From JAAOII01 sp965207945 (GTDB taxonomy: Bacteria > Pseudomonadota > Gammaproteobacteria > CBDBNL01 > JAAOII01): a stretch of DNA of 64,000 nucleotides. Made by a program: the position numbers and the translations under genes. Shown one piece after another: positions 37,037 through 45,755 of the stretch. The DNA lies in the NCBI GenBank assembly GCA_965207945.1, contig OZ242303.1, forward strand, positions 1,240,001-1,304,000. The letters are read 5' to 3'. Under the pieces are notes generated by a model. The model was not told the DNA's origin and did no database searches. It was given only the letters and a program-made list of their open reading frames with translations. Position 1 is the first letter of the stretch, and the number at the start of each line of letters is the position of its first letter.

Positions 37037-40000
37037 ATGAAAATTATATTTTTACAAGGATTGACTGGGGGGTTATTAAGGGGATTATTAGGGAGATTAT
37101 CAAAACTGAGATTAAACGGATTATTCACAAGGACACCTGTTCTTGCTGCCTTATTACTTACTGCTGTTGTTACTGCTTGTGGTGGCGGCGGTGGTGGCGG
37201 CGGTGGTGGTTCTACTATTCCTGCTTCCCCCAAAGCCGACTGCAAGTTTGCTGAAGATAACGGCACTATAAATTGCGGGCTTATTACTCTTACCCGAGTT
37301 TTTGACTCTGAAACAACCTATAACATCACGGTTGGCGAGTTTGGTAAAGAAGGAACTACCGATAAGATTGGAGTAAGCAATTTTACCTTCACCCAAATTA
37401 TTAATGGCAATATATCAGATCCAGAGTCAGGTTTAGTGTCTCCCTCCAATGAGCAACTAACACTTTCTGCAAATGCCACCGCCCTAAACCTAAACATCAG
37501 CGGTATTGCTAATAACGTATTCGGCAAATTTTATTTAGATTTAGATTTAGTTTTAGTGAACAATAATAAAACCACAGTTAAAGTTAAAGTCCGCTATACA
37601 ATTACCATTACTGCCGTGAATGATGCGCCTATTTTTGATGCTACATCTTACGATTTTGCCGATATCCCCTTTAATTCCACTGCTGGCTACTCAGTAGGCA
37701 ATGTATCGGCAACTGATCCTGATGGTGACACTGTTATATATAGCATAAGCGGTGGAACTAATGTTACCAACCTATTCCAGATTAGTTCAACAGGTGAGAT
37801 AACTCTAAAAAAGGTAGCGGTTAATCCAGACGACTATACATTCAACGTCGCTGCCAGTGATAACAAAGGGAGAGACGTAGTGGCTGAGATTACCGTGAAT
37901 GTTCTTCCTGACTACCAAGCCCCAATGTTTAAAGCAATTATCGGTTCAGAAAGTCAGTTTGTTGCCGAAGGTGGCACAGGAATCGGACTCCCTTTATATA
38001 AATTTGATGGCGTCCCCATTAATTCAGTTATGGGCTACTCGGTGGGCAATGTGTTCGCAACCGATGCCAATAATGACGATATCATTTATGGCATAAGCAA
38101 TAATTATCGCATAAACGGAAGTTCTAATGATTTTGTTAATATCCTATTTACGATTAACTCAGAGACAGGCGAAATAACTCTAAATGCCACGGCCACGGTG
38201 AGTGATTTAGGTCAATATCTTGTTAACGCCACTGCCACTGATGACCAAGGTGCGAACACAACAGCCACAATTTCTGTTTATGTAGACAACACTCCTCCGG
38301 TGTTTGATGACAGGGAACCTTACATATTTGATTTATCTTTATCAGATGCAAATGCACAAGGGGTTGTGGTAGGCAATGTCTCGGCGACGGATGAGCAAAG
38401 GACTCTCTTTGGTTATAGTTTGTATAAAGACGGTAATTTATTTAAGGATTTATTTGAACTTGCCGCTGCTGATAACGCAGATGGTACCAGAGATATCACT
38501 TTGCGTAGAGCTGCTACTTTAAATGATTTTGCAGCATCTTCTATTACCTTTCAGGTTGTGACAAGGCATCAAAGTGGCATACTTTTATCTAACGCCGACA
38601 TTACAGTTAATCTTAATAATGACCTGGGACTTGCCGATGATTTTGATGGGGATGGAGTGAAGGGCTTATATGACGCATCCCCGTATGATGATACTATGAA
38701 TGTTACAGGAAATGGAGAACTTGGCACCCCTTATATTATCAGTAACATCTATCAGCTGCAAGCAATAGCTGGAGTTGACCACGCAGGAATGCCGCTCGGT
38801 TCGTCCGATTTTACTAATAATGGTTTTCTCTATGGCACGAATGCCGCCGACCAACTCACCAAGCACTATGAACTTGCTAATGATATAGATGCTTCTGCTA
38901 CCAATACTGCTATTTGGCGTAATACCGCGGTTGCTGCAGTTGGTACTGACAACTTTGTTGGGCACGGCTGGACACCAATTGCCGGCAACAGCGGTCAATC
39001 CTTCAGCGGCTCTTTCAATGGTGATGGCTATCAAATTAGAGATTTATACATGCGTAATCGCATAGTCAAAAATTCACAACACTTTGCCCTTTTTGGTATT
39101 AACAGTGGCAATATTACTTCAGTTGGGCTAATAAACATTGAAACAGAAATCCAAGCGCTAAACAATCATTATCTTCGTAACTATGATAATGAGGAACTCC
39201 CTTCTAATAGTATTCATGGCTACCAAGGAGCCGTAGCTAGTTTAGCCGCATTTAATCAGGAAAGCGCTATAATTAGCTATTCTTACGTCACTGGTTTAGT
39301 TAATGGCTCAGGGGAAGTTGTAGGCGGCTTAGTTGGAGCTAATGGCGGCGAGTTATCCTATTCTTATTCCACTGCCGCGGTTATGGGTGAAGGGTCTACT
39401 GGCGGCTTGGTTGGAACAAATTTTGCCAGCTCTAAGCAACTAAATACTTATGCCACTGGCGATGTTCATGCAGGTGCTGGAGTAGGTAATCCTATTTTAT
39501 TACCGCAAGATGATACCTCTCAAGGTGGTATGAATACGCAAGGTAATGTAGGAGGACTTATAGGAAGCATTGCCAGTGCTAGCAGCATTGTGAGGACCGC
39601 TTATGTGCTAGGACTGGCCACTCATTCTAACGCATTTGACTTGAGAGTAGGCAATATCGCAGGAGATAGGTATACGGACTCAACTTTTGCTTCATTATAT
39701 TGGAAGGATGGGGTCGCTCCTGGAGTAGCTGTTTACAGCAAATACACTCTAAATAGCCAAGGAAATGGAAATCCAGGAGCAGTTGGAGACCAAACAGGTA
39801 CTAACTCTACCACCACCGCTCAACTGCAAGGATGCGGACTGGGTGGAATGGTTATAACTGGAGTAATGCCAGACCCAACCTGCACTGATTTATTCCCCTC
39901 CGCTGATTGGGGCAGCAACACTACGGATGGGGTTACCCGCGGCTGGATTTTCAATGCTGATGAGTATCCCTCATTAAGTGCCGTTCGCACCTCTGACAGT

Positions 40001-40069
40001 AAACAGCTTTTTCCTTTAGCCGCAGAGCAAGAGTGCCAGCGTAATGGCATGCCGTTGGGATGTGAATAA
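37037..40069 (+). CDS. Modular surface lipoprotein, 1,010 residues
   Basis: The start is placed at ATG 37,037 (MKIIFLQGL), as in the paralogues. The signal peptide, ten-glycine tether and DCKFAEDNGTINCGLITL domain are nearly identical to those at 33,684. After about codon 200 it carries its own set of cadherin-like repeats (YSVGNVSATDPDGD, YSVGNVFATDANND, GVVVGNVSATDEQ), an Asp-rich motif (DFDGDGVKGLYDASPYDD), QLQAIAGVDH, GLUG repeats (GGLVGANGGELSYSYSTAAV) and the C-terminal domain ending ECQRNGMPLGCE. It is convergent with the MFS gene, 45 bases away. The same convergent arrangement, with the MFS gene truncated, is seen after the 963-residue gene. A predicted surface lipoprotein; ligand unknown. 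Confidence 0.9.
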   Translation: MKIIFLQGLTGGLLRGLLGRLSKLRLNGLFTRTPVLAALLLTAVVTACGGGGGGGGGGSTIPASPKADCKFAEDNGTINCGLITLTRVFDSETTYNITVGEFGKEGTTDKIGVSNFTFTQIINGNISDPESGLVSPSNEQLTLSANATALNLNISGIANNVFGKFYLDLDLVLVNNNKTTVKVKVRYTITITAVNDAPIFDATSYDFADIPFNSTAGYSVGNVSATDPDGDTVIYSISGGTNVTNLFQISSTGEITLKKVAVNPDDYTFNVAASDNKGRDVVAEITVNVLPDYQAPMFKAIIGSESQFVAEGGTGIGLPLYKFDGVPINSVMGYSVGNVFATDANNDDIIYGISNNYRINGSSNDFVNILFTINSETGEITLNATATVSDLGQYLVNATATDDQGANTTATISVYVDNTPPVFDDREPYIFDLSLSDANAQGVVVGNVSATDEQRTLFGYSLYKDGNLFKDLFELAAADNADGTRDITLRRAATLNDFAASSITFQVVTRHQSGILLSNADITVNLNNDLGLADDFDGDGVKGLYDASPYDDTMNVTGNGELGTPYIISNIYQLQAIAGVDHAGMPLGSSDFTNNGFLYGTNAADQLTKHYELANDIDASATNTAIWRNTAVAAVGTDNFVGHGWTPIAGNSGQSFSGSFNGDGYQIRDLYMRNRIVKNSQHFALFGINSGNITSVGLINIETEIQALNNHYLRNYDNEELPSNSIHGYQGAVASLAAFNQESAIISYSYVTGLVNGSGEVVGGLVGANGGELSYSYSTAAVMGEGSTGGLVGTNFASSKQLNTYATGDVHAGAGVGNPILLPQDDTSQGGMNTQGNVGGLIGSIASASSIVRTAYVLGLATHSNAFDLRVGNIAGDRYTDSTFASLYWKDGVAPGVAVYSKYTLNSQGNGNPGAVGDQTGTNSTTTAQLQGCGLGGMVITGVMPDPTCTDLFPSADWGSNTTDGVTRGWIFNADEYPSLSAVRTSDSKQLFPLAAEQECQRNGMPLGCE

Positions 40070-40114
40070 TGCGTTGTTAATTTGAAGGGATTTAATCAGC
40101 TATTCAGCGGCTAC

Positions 40115-41275
40115 CTATCCCCTACCCCTCCTTTTATTAAGCTTCATTAAATAAAACAACAAGAATATTATTGCGATAGCGCATAATAGTAGTGGATAGA
40201 AAATCAATGCTGGCTCAATAATAAACAGCTGCCCTAAAATCCATGGTCCTATCATCCCTCCTGCTAAGGCAGAGATAAATAAATTACCTACCGTTTTGGG
40301 TGGGATATTCAAACTGCTGCTGCAATAGGATAACATGCAGGGGAACATTACCGAAAGAGCCGCGCCTATAACAATATTGGCAATAAATAGAAAGGAGACA
40401 TTATCGCCAAATAAGATTATCAACTGAGTGGTTATAATCAACACCACTGTATGCGCCATGATAATGCGTAGCGGGCTGATGTAGATAGCCATAAATATGC
40501 CAAGGAAACGAAAGCCCGTGAATGACAGCCAGAATAGAGATGTCCATAGCCCTGCTTGCCCTTCCCTCATTAAGCCATCCTCAATAAGATAAGAAAATAT
40601 CCAAGCACCGTAGCTATTTTGAAACATCACATATATAAAAAAGAATAGATGCATTGTCCATAGTATTTTTTTGTAATGAGAACTATTGACGAATACTAAG
40701 TTCTGGACGTTGGATTTAATCGGGGTTATTTTGATAAACAATAGCAATGTCAAAGGCAGCAAAGCCAACGAGGCAAACAAAGTATATGAATATATTAAAG
40801 AAGAATTATGTTCTAACTCGTAGCCAATGAAGACGGGTGCTATCATTATGCCTAAGCCAAAGAAGAAGTGCAGGGTGTTGACATAAGCAGCAGAATTCTT
40901 TTTGTGCAGCTGGGTTACGGCTACATTGGATGTTAGGTTCATAAAGCCGCGTCCAATCGCCAATATCAAAAATAGCAAACATACTAATAAGTAATGCTGC
41001 GTATAAGCAATCAATGGGAAAAATAATAAATTGGCAAGTAAGGCAAATATCAGTAGCTGCTTGAATATGGGAGTGCTGGAAACATAGCGAAAACTTATGA
41101 TGCCAATGATGTATCCAGCGGGCAACAATAGGAAGATGACGCTCATCTGGGAAATGGATACGTTTGTTTTGGCTGCAAAATAAGGAAGCGAAGGTCCTAA
41201 TGCCCCTATCAGTATCCCTGCTATAAATATAAAACAAAAATAAACTGAGGTTTCCAGCAGCAGACGCGAACGCAT
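40115..41275 (-). CDS. Major facilitator superfamily (MFS) transporter
   Basis: Twelve hydrophobic segments can be counted starting from MRSRLLLETSVYFCF. The first is ILIGALGPSLPYFAAKT, a pattern of the sugar-transporter-like MFSD4/FucP side of the superfamily. The last is ALIFYPLLLCAIAIIFLLFYL, before a basic tail (KLNKRRGRG). It should be an inner-membrane secondary transporter; the substrate cannot be read from the sequence. I chose ATG at 41,275, which gives 386 residues and 12 helices. The frame is open further upstream to an ATG at 41,389, which would add a short 38-residue extension of doubtful value. It is convergent with the last lipoprotein gene. A copy of its 3' end lies at 36,605-36,917. 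Confidence 0.82.
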   Translation of the reverse strand: MRSRLLLETSVYFCFIFIAGILIGALGPSLPYFAAKTNVSISQMSVIFLLLPAGYIIGIISFRYVSSTPIFKQLLIFALLANLLFFPLIAYTQHYLLVCLLFLILAIGRGFMNLTSNVAVTQLHKKNSAAYVNTLHFFFGLGIMIAPVFIGYELEHNSSLIYSYTLFASLALLPLTLLLFIKITPIKSNVQNLVFVNSSHYKKILWTMHLFFFIYVMFQNSYGAWIFSYLIEDGLMREGQAGLWTSLFWLSFTGFRFLGIFMAIYISPLRIIMAHTVVLIITTQLIILFGDNVSFLFIANIVIGAALSVMFPCMLSYCSSSLNIPPKTVGNLFISALAGGMIGPWILGQLFIIEPALIFYPLLLCAIAIIFLLFYLMKLNKRRGRG

Positions 41276-41452
41276 GCCTTGAATATGTGGGAAAAATCCC
41301 GCTGCTTTTACTTTAATGTAAGAAAACAAGAAAATTAGAATTAAACATGCGCCTGTATAGTTATTATATATTACTTTCCGCAATTCCAAGTCAATAATCT
41401 ACCAATAAATTATTAATTAATTTATAACTTGGCTATGATTTTTATATTTTTA

Positions 41453-41482
41453 TTAACTATATTAATCCATATAGGTTAAAAT
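41453..41482 (+). promoter_or_regulatory. Predicted promoter of the tRNA pair
   Basis: TTAACT (41,453-41,458), an 18-base spacer, then TAAAAT (41,477-41,482), ending 11 bases before tRNA-Val. Confidence 0.5.
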
Positions 41483-41493
41483 AGTTATCTCTC

Positions 41494-41566
41494 GGGCGCT
41501 TAGCTCAGCTGGGAGAGCACCGCCCTTACAAGGCGGGGGTCGCAGGTTCAAGCCCTGCAGCGCCCA
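41494..41566 (+). tRNA. tRNA-Val (anticodon TAC)
   Basis: A cloverleaf can be drawn by eye. The acceptor stem pairs GGGCGCT with AGCGCCC, the anticodon arm is CCGCC-CTTACAA-GGCGG with anticodon TAC, and the T-arm contains GGTTCAA. The discriminator is A, and CCA is not encoded (TTT follows). Confidence 0.95.
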
Positions 41567-41572
41567 TTTGTC

Positions 41573-41650
41573 GGAGCAGTAGCTCAGTTTGGTTAGAGTA
41601 CCGGCCTGTCACGCCGGGGGTCGCGGGTTCGAGCCCCGTCTGCTCCGCCA
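41573..41650 (+). tRNA. tRNA-Asp (anticodon GTC)
   Basis: The acceptor stem pairs GGAGCAG with CTGCTCC, the anticodon arm is CCGGC-CTGTCAC-GCCGG with anticodon GTC, and the T-arm is GCGGGTTCGAGCCCCGT. Discriminator G and an encoded CCA follow. Only six bases separate it from tRNA-Val, so the two are probably cotranscribed. Confidence 0.95.
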
Positions 41651-41720
41651 TTTTTTTCATTTTTAGGCATAATAAAAAAATGAATCCTTTCTATGCATCC
41701 GCGCGAGTGTATTCCATCCT

Positions 41721-41790
41721 CACGCTTGCTACGCTTACAATGCTTGCCGTGCTTGCCACGCTCACCATGCTTGTCGTGCTTACAATACCC
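41721..41790 (+). repeat. Low-complexity tract of GCTTGCC/ACGCT-type units
   Basis: Imperfect short repeats (TGCTTGCCGTGCTTGCCACG and variants) between tRNA-Asp and the glycosyltransferase. The frame is open through it, but the product would be a Cys/Pro/Leu-rich extension unlike any glycosyltransferase, so I treat it as non-coding. Confidence 0.5.
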
Positions 41791-41830
41791 CCTTCGGTTT
41801 ATAATATCTACAATGTCTACAATATCAATA

Positions 41831-42790
41831 ATGTCAAAACCGAATGATGTAACAGTTATTATCCCCGTGTACAATCGCGCCACTTTGTGCTGGACTGCGA
41901 TAAACTCCGTGATGCAACAAACCGTGAAACCCCATGCCCTAATAATAGTGGATGACGGCTCCACCGATGACACTGCCCGCAGAATTGAAAAATGGATAGC
42001 GCAAGAATCGCAACATTTTCCTATAACCCTATTGAAAGAACAGCACAAAGGCGCCTCTGCTGCCAGAAATGCTGGACTGCAAGAAATGAAAAGGGAATTA
42101 GAGATGGAAAGAGCAAGGGAAAGAGTGAGGGAAAGGAGAATGGGAAGGTCATTGGATATAGAACCCGAAGGTTGTGAGTTTGTCATGTTTTTAGATTCAG
42201 ACGACCAGCTTCCCGCTGATTTCATTGCCAGATCCACCCTGCTTCTGCAAGAAAATCCTAGGGCGTCTGCCGTTTCCTGTCCGCGTCTTACTCTGTATAG
42301 CGATAAAGTAGTTTTTGATGATTTAGCCGACTTTGCCCATAGCCCTGTGGAATGGATGCTTTATTATGGTGGCTCAATACTTTCCTGCACTGTATTTCGT
42401 AAAGACCGCTTGCCAGGTGATGGCTTTAATGAGGACTTTGATGTGGGCGAAGATATGATTTTAGCCGCCGAAGTATATGCCCTTGGCAAATGGTTGGTAG
42501 CTGAGGGAGAACCAGTCAAGTTTTATCGCAACCATGGCGAAACTAATGAGTCGCCTTGCATTACCGCAGACCATAACCTATCGTCAGTGCTGCAGGGTAT
42601 TAAAGCCCGCCGCATAATAATGAATTCACCTCCTTATGATGAAGAGATAGCTGCTTCCTACAAGCACTCCATCCTATCGGATTGGTGGAGGTTAGCAGCA
42701 CGGCGCAGTGCGGGAGGGTTTGGTAAATACGCATTGATTTCTTATTATTACTTTGTGCGCAAGTGGTTATCACGCCTTGCTGGTAATTAA
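41831..42790 (+). CDS. Family 2 glycosyltransferase
   Basis: A GT-A fold nucleotide-sugar transferase of 319 residues. VTVIIPVYNRATLCWTAINSVMQQT and VDDGSTDDT form the nucleotide-binding front, GASAARNAGL is the family motif, and FLDSDDQLP (about residue 119) is the metal-binding DXD-type motif. EDMILAAEVY is a likely acceptor-side motif. It probably adds a sugar to a cell-surface glycan in the cytoplasm; donor and acceptor are unknown. A charged insertion (EMKRELEMERARERVRERR) sits between the ARNAGL and DXD motifs. The start is ATG 41,831 (MSKPNDVTV), because the frame upstream is low-complexity repeat. zapE begins eight bases after its stop, so the two may be cotranscribed. Confidence 0.88.
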   Translation: MSKPNDVTVIIPVYNRATLCWTAINSVMQQTVKPHALIIVDDGSTDDTARRIEKWIAQESQHFPITLLKEQHKGASAARNAGLQEMKRELEMERARERVRERRMGRSLDIEPEGCEFVMFLDSDDQLPADFIARSTLLLQENPRASAVSCPRLTLYSDKVVFDDLADFAHSPVEWMLYYGGSILSCTVFRKDRLPGDGFNEDFDVGEDMILAAEVYALGKWLVAEGEPVKFYRNHGETNESPCITADHNLSSVLQGIKARRIIMNSPPYDEEIAASYKHSILSDWWRLAARRSAGGFGKYALISYYYFVRKWLSRLAGN

Positions 42791-42797
42791 CTCACCA

Positions 42798-44159
42798 ATG
42801 GAATTAAATATAGACGCTTGGTATGAGGAACTCATCAGCGCAGGTAAGATTAATCCAGACGCCAGACAAAAAGAAGCAGTGGCTATACTGAATGACTTTG
42901 CCAACAAACTATCAACAAAGCCCAAGAGTGCTTTATCTTCTCGTTTTTTCCCCTCTTGTTTTCTCCCCGCCCGTTTTTTCTCCTCTCTTTTTCCCGCCCG
43001 TTTTCTTCCCTCTCATTTTTTCTCCTCCGCTGGGAAAAAATCCTCTCCTGCCACGGGGGTCTATTTGTATGGCAAAGTAGGACGAGGTAAAACCCTTCTT
43101 ATGGACGGCTTCTTCCTAACCTTGCCTCTGCAAAAAAAGAAGCGGGTACACTTTCATTCTTTTATCCGCCATTTCCACGATGAGATGCAGGCATATAGTA
43201 AAATTGTTGACGAGGTTGATGGCGGCAGCGCTCATAAATTGGGCAAAGAATTGGGCAATAAATCAGGCGATGGAGATACTAATAAAAATTCCCACAAAAA
43301 CCCCAGCAGAAACTCCAGCAAAAAACACGCCAAAGCAACAGACGATGCTTTGGTCAAGGTAGCTAAGGATTTAGCGGCAGAGTGCGATGTGTTATGCTTT
43401 GATGAATTCCATATCTCAGATATTGCCGATGCTATGATAATGTCGCGTCTGCTGGAACAATTACTGGCACTGGGGGTGAGCTTTGTTATGACTTCAAACT
43501 ACCACCCGCAAGAACTATACCCTAATGGCTTGGCGCGTCATCTTTTTGTCCCCGCCATAAATCTGATTATGCAACGTTTCACCGTTTTTGCTGTGGATGG
43601 CGATGACGATTATCGGCAGCTAAGTTTGCGTGATGGTGATGTGTATTTTTATCCGCTGGATGACACGACTAACAACAAGATGACTGAGCTATTTGATAGA
43701 ATTGCCTGCGGGATTAATCTTACCGCTCAGGTGGTGTTGCAGGGGCGTCAAGTGGAAGCAGTGAGACGCAGCTCGGATGCAGTGTGGTTTGACTTCGCCA
43801 CTCTATGCCAAGGGGAACGCTCGCAAGTGGATTACTTGCGCTTGGCGGATAGATTCGGCATGGTTTTTCTCTCCGCAGTTCCGCAACTGAATAAGCCGCA
43901 ACTTGCCGATGCGGCGCGACGTTTTACCTGGTTAGTAGATATTTTATACGACCGTAAGATAGGGCTGGTGATAAGCGCCGCAGTGCCAACACAGCAGCTT
44001 TATGGAGGTGGTGAATCTGGGGAATCTGGCGGGGGCGGTGCTGGGTCTGGTGGGGGCGGCGAATCTGGTGGAGGCGATGCTGGCGGTGAAAGCGGACGCA
44101 CTCTAAGCCGCCTAACCGAGATGCAATCTTCGGCATATTTGCAATCCTCTATTAAGTAA
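42798..44159 (+). CDS. zapE: ZapE-like (AFG1 family) cell-division ATPase with low-complexity insertions
   Basis: A P-loop ATPase of the AFG1/ZapE family, which in Escherichia coli acts at the Z-ring. It has Walker A GKVGRGKT (about 92-99), Walker B VLCFDEFHISDIADAMIMSRLLE (about 197-219), sensor region TSNYHPQELYPNGLARHLFVPAI and a conserved end (RFTWLVDILYDRKIGLVISA). ATG 42,798 (MELNIDAWYEEL) is chosen as the family start; an ATG 45 bases earlier overlaps the glycosyltransferase. Three stretches are not family sequence. These are a Phe/Pro/Ser-rich insertion before Walker A (polypyrimidine DNA, 42,943-43,033), an Asn/Lys/Ser-rich insertion before Walker B, and a Gly/Glu/Ser-rich stretch near the C-terminus. 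The core motifs remain intact. Confidence 0.88.
   Translation: MELNIDAWYEELISAGKINPDARQKEAVAILNDFANKLSTKPKSALSSRFFPSCFLPARFFSSLFPARFLPSHFFSSAGKKSSPATGVYLYGKVGRGKTLLMDGFFLTLPLQKKKRVHFHSFIRHFHDEMQAYSKIVDEVDGGSAHKLGKELGNKSGDGDTNKNSHKNPSRNSSKKHAKATDDALVKVAKDLAAECDVLCFDEFHISDIADAMIMSRLLEQLLALGVSFVMTSNYHPQELYPNGLARHLFVPAINLIMQRFTVFAVDGDDDYRQLSLRDGDVYFYPLDDTTNNKMTELFDRIACGINLTAQVVLQGRQVEAVRRSSDAVWFDFATLCQGERSQVDYLRLADRFGMVFLSAVPQLNKPQLADAARRFTWLVDILYDRKIGLVISAAVPTQQLYGGGESGESGGGGAGSGGGGESGGGDAGGESGRTLSRLTEMQSSAYLQSSIK
42943..43033 (+). repeat. Polypyrimidine imperfect tandem repeat inside zapE
   Basis: Repeating units of the type CCCGCCCGTTTTTTCTCCTC, almost pure C/T on this strand, encode the insertion with FFPSCFLPARFF and SLFPARFLPSHF. 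The purine/pyrimidine strand asymmetry is strong. Confidence 0.65.
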
Positions 44160-44171
44160 ACCTGGAAATAA

Positions 44172-44235
44172 AGCCGCAACCCCAAACCCACAGCCCCAAA
44201 GCCCCACAACGCAGCCCCAAACCCCCAGCAACGCA
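44172..44235 (+). repeat. C-rich imperfect repeat upstream of leuC
   Basis: Several variants of CAGCCCCAAA (CCCACAGCCCCAAAG, ACGCAGCCCCAAAC) lie between zapE and leuC. No gene is seen in it. Confidence 0.5.
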
Positions 44236-44293
44236 AGCATTATACATTTAGGCATAGCACACTATACATATATACGCCAGTTAATTTTTCGTT

Positions 44294-44299
44294 TATAAT
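44294..44299 (+). promoter_or_regulatory. Predicted -10 box of leuC
   Basis: A perfect TATAAT ends only eight bases before the leuC ATG (44,308). Transcription would start at or just before the start codon, suggesting a leaderless mRNA. No clear -35 hexamer and no ribosome binding site are visible. Confidence 0.45.
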
Positions 44300-44307
44300 A
44301 TAACCTT

Positions 44308-45732
44308 ATGCAAGCACAAAACAGAACACTTTACGACAAACTATGGGATATGCACCTTGTTGCCGAACGCGGAGACGGCTACGCCCTGCTGTACATAGAC
44401 AGACATCTGGTCCACGAAGTCACCTCGCCCCAAGCATTTGAGGGGTTGCGCCTGAATGGACGCAAGCCATGGCGTATTGACTCCATCCTTGCCACCGCAG
44501 ACCACAATGTCCCCACCACTAGCCGCGCCAAAGGCATTGACGGCATAACCGATAATATATCCAAAATTCAGGTGCAAACTCTGGATGATAACTGCAAACT
44601 TTATGGCATCAAAGAACTGGGAATTGACTCGCAAGAACAAGGAATAGTCCATACCATAGGACCCGAGCTGGGCGCCAGCTTGCCAGGCATGACTATTGTT
44701 TGTGGCGACTCGCACACCGCAACTCATGGAGCGCTGGGCACCCTATCTTATGGCATAGGCACTTCTGAGGTGGAACATGTGCTGGCAACCCAATGCCTGA
44801 TAGCGCGCAAAAGTAAAAATATGTTCATCCAAGTTGATAAACAACTGAATAAAGGCGTCTTTGCTAAAGACATAATCCTTGCCATAATTGGCAAGATAGG
44901 AACCGCAGGCGGCACTGGCTACACAATTGAATATGGCGGCGAGGTGATTCGCTCCCTTAGCATGGAAGGCAGAATGACAATTTGCAATATGTCTATAGAG
45001 GCAGGAGCCCGAGCAGGATTAATTGCCACAGACCAAACCACGATTGATTATGTCAAAGGTCGCCGTTATGCCCCCAAAGATGAGATGTGGAAAAAAGCCC
45101 AAGAGTTCTGGCTGAAAAAATTACATAGTGATGAGGGCGCCAAGTTTGACACTGTGATTGAGATAAATGGCGCAGAGATAGCTCCTCAGGTAACCTGGGG
45201 GACTTCGCCAGAGATGGTAACCTCAATTGAAGGCAAGGTGCCGAACCCTGATGATGCAGATAACGCAGCCAAACAAAATGATTGGAAGCGCGCCTTGGAA
45301 TATATGGGGCTCAAGCCAGGCACTGCAATGCATGACATTAATCTTGACCGCATCTTTATAGGTTCTTGCACCAACTCACGCATTGAGGATTTGCGTGTGG
45401 CAGCTGATATTGTCAAGGGCAATAAGGTGGCGAGTAGCATAAAAGAAGCGTTGGTGGTGCCAAGCTCTGGCATGGTAAAAAAACAGGCGGAGGAAGAGGG
45501 GCTGGATAAAATATTCCAAGAAGCAGGATTTCAATGGCGCAGCCCTGGCTGCTCTATGTGCTTGGGGATGAACCCCGACCAACTAAGCCCGCAGGAACAT
45601 TGCGCCGCAACCTCTAATAGAAACTTTGAGGGACGGCAAGGAACGGGAGGACGCACTCATTTGGTTAGTCCAGCTATGGCGGCTCTTGCTGCTATTCGCG
45701 GGCGTTTCAATGACGTCCGTGAAGTTATATAA
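44308..45732 (+). CDS. leuC: 3-isopropylmalate dehydratase large subunit LeuC
   Basis: The large, iron-sulfur subunit of isopropylmalate isomerase, which converts 2- to 3-isopropylmalate in leucine synthesis and needs LeuD as partner. At 474 residues it is the normal family length. The three cluster cysteines are visible: Cys354 in GSCTNSR, and Cys415 and Cys418 in PGCSMCLGMNPD. Other family motifs are LYDKLWDMH, HLVHEVTSPQAFEGLR, ATADHNVPT, VCGDSHTATHGALG, GIGTSEVEHVLATQ and RNFEGRQGTGGRTHLVSP. No leuD, leuB or leuA is adjacent, so the small subunit must be encoded elsewhere. The next gene, 23 bases on, is a glycosyltransferase. Confidence 0.97.
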   Translation: MQAQNRTLYDKLWDMHLVAERGDGYALLYIDRHLVHEVTSPQAFEGLRLNGRKPWRIDSILATADHNVPTTSRAKGIDGITDNISKIQVQTLDDNCKLYGIKELGIDSQEQGIVHTIGPELGASLPGMTIVCGDSHTATHGALGTLSYGIGTSEVEHVLATQCLIARKSKNMFIQVDKQLNKGVFAKDIILAIIGKIGTAGGTGYTIEYGGEVIRSLSMEGRMTICNMSIEAGARAGLIATDQTTIDYVKGRRYAPKDEMWKKAQEFWLKKLHSDEGAKFDTVIEINGAEIAPQVTWGTSPEMVTSIEGKVPNPDDADNAAKQNDWKRALEYMGLKPGTAMHDINLDRIFIGSCTNSRIEDLRVAADIVKGNKVASSIKEALVVPSSGMVKKQAEEEGLDKIFQEAGFQWRSPGCSMCLGMNPDQLSPQEHCAATSNRNFEGRQGTGGRTHLVSPAMAALAAIRGRFNDVREVI

Positions 45733-45755
45733 GTTATATAAGTTATAGAAAATAG

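Noticed and set aside
1..40069. Type I secreted RTX-like adhesins (LapA type)
   Set aside because: Complete members begin with lipoprotein signals, and no RTX nonapeptides or type I secretion genes are seen.
41693..41830. Longer N-terminus of the glycosyltransferase
   Set aside because: It would translate a short-repeat tract into Cys/Pro/Leu-rich sequence not found in GT2 enzymes; MSKPNDVTVIIPVYN is the typical start.
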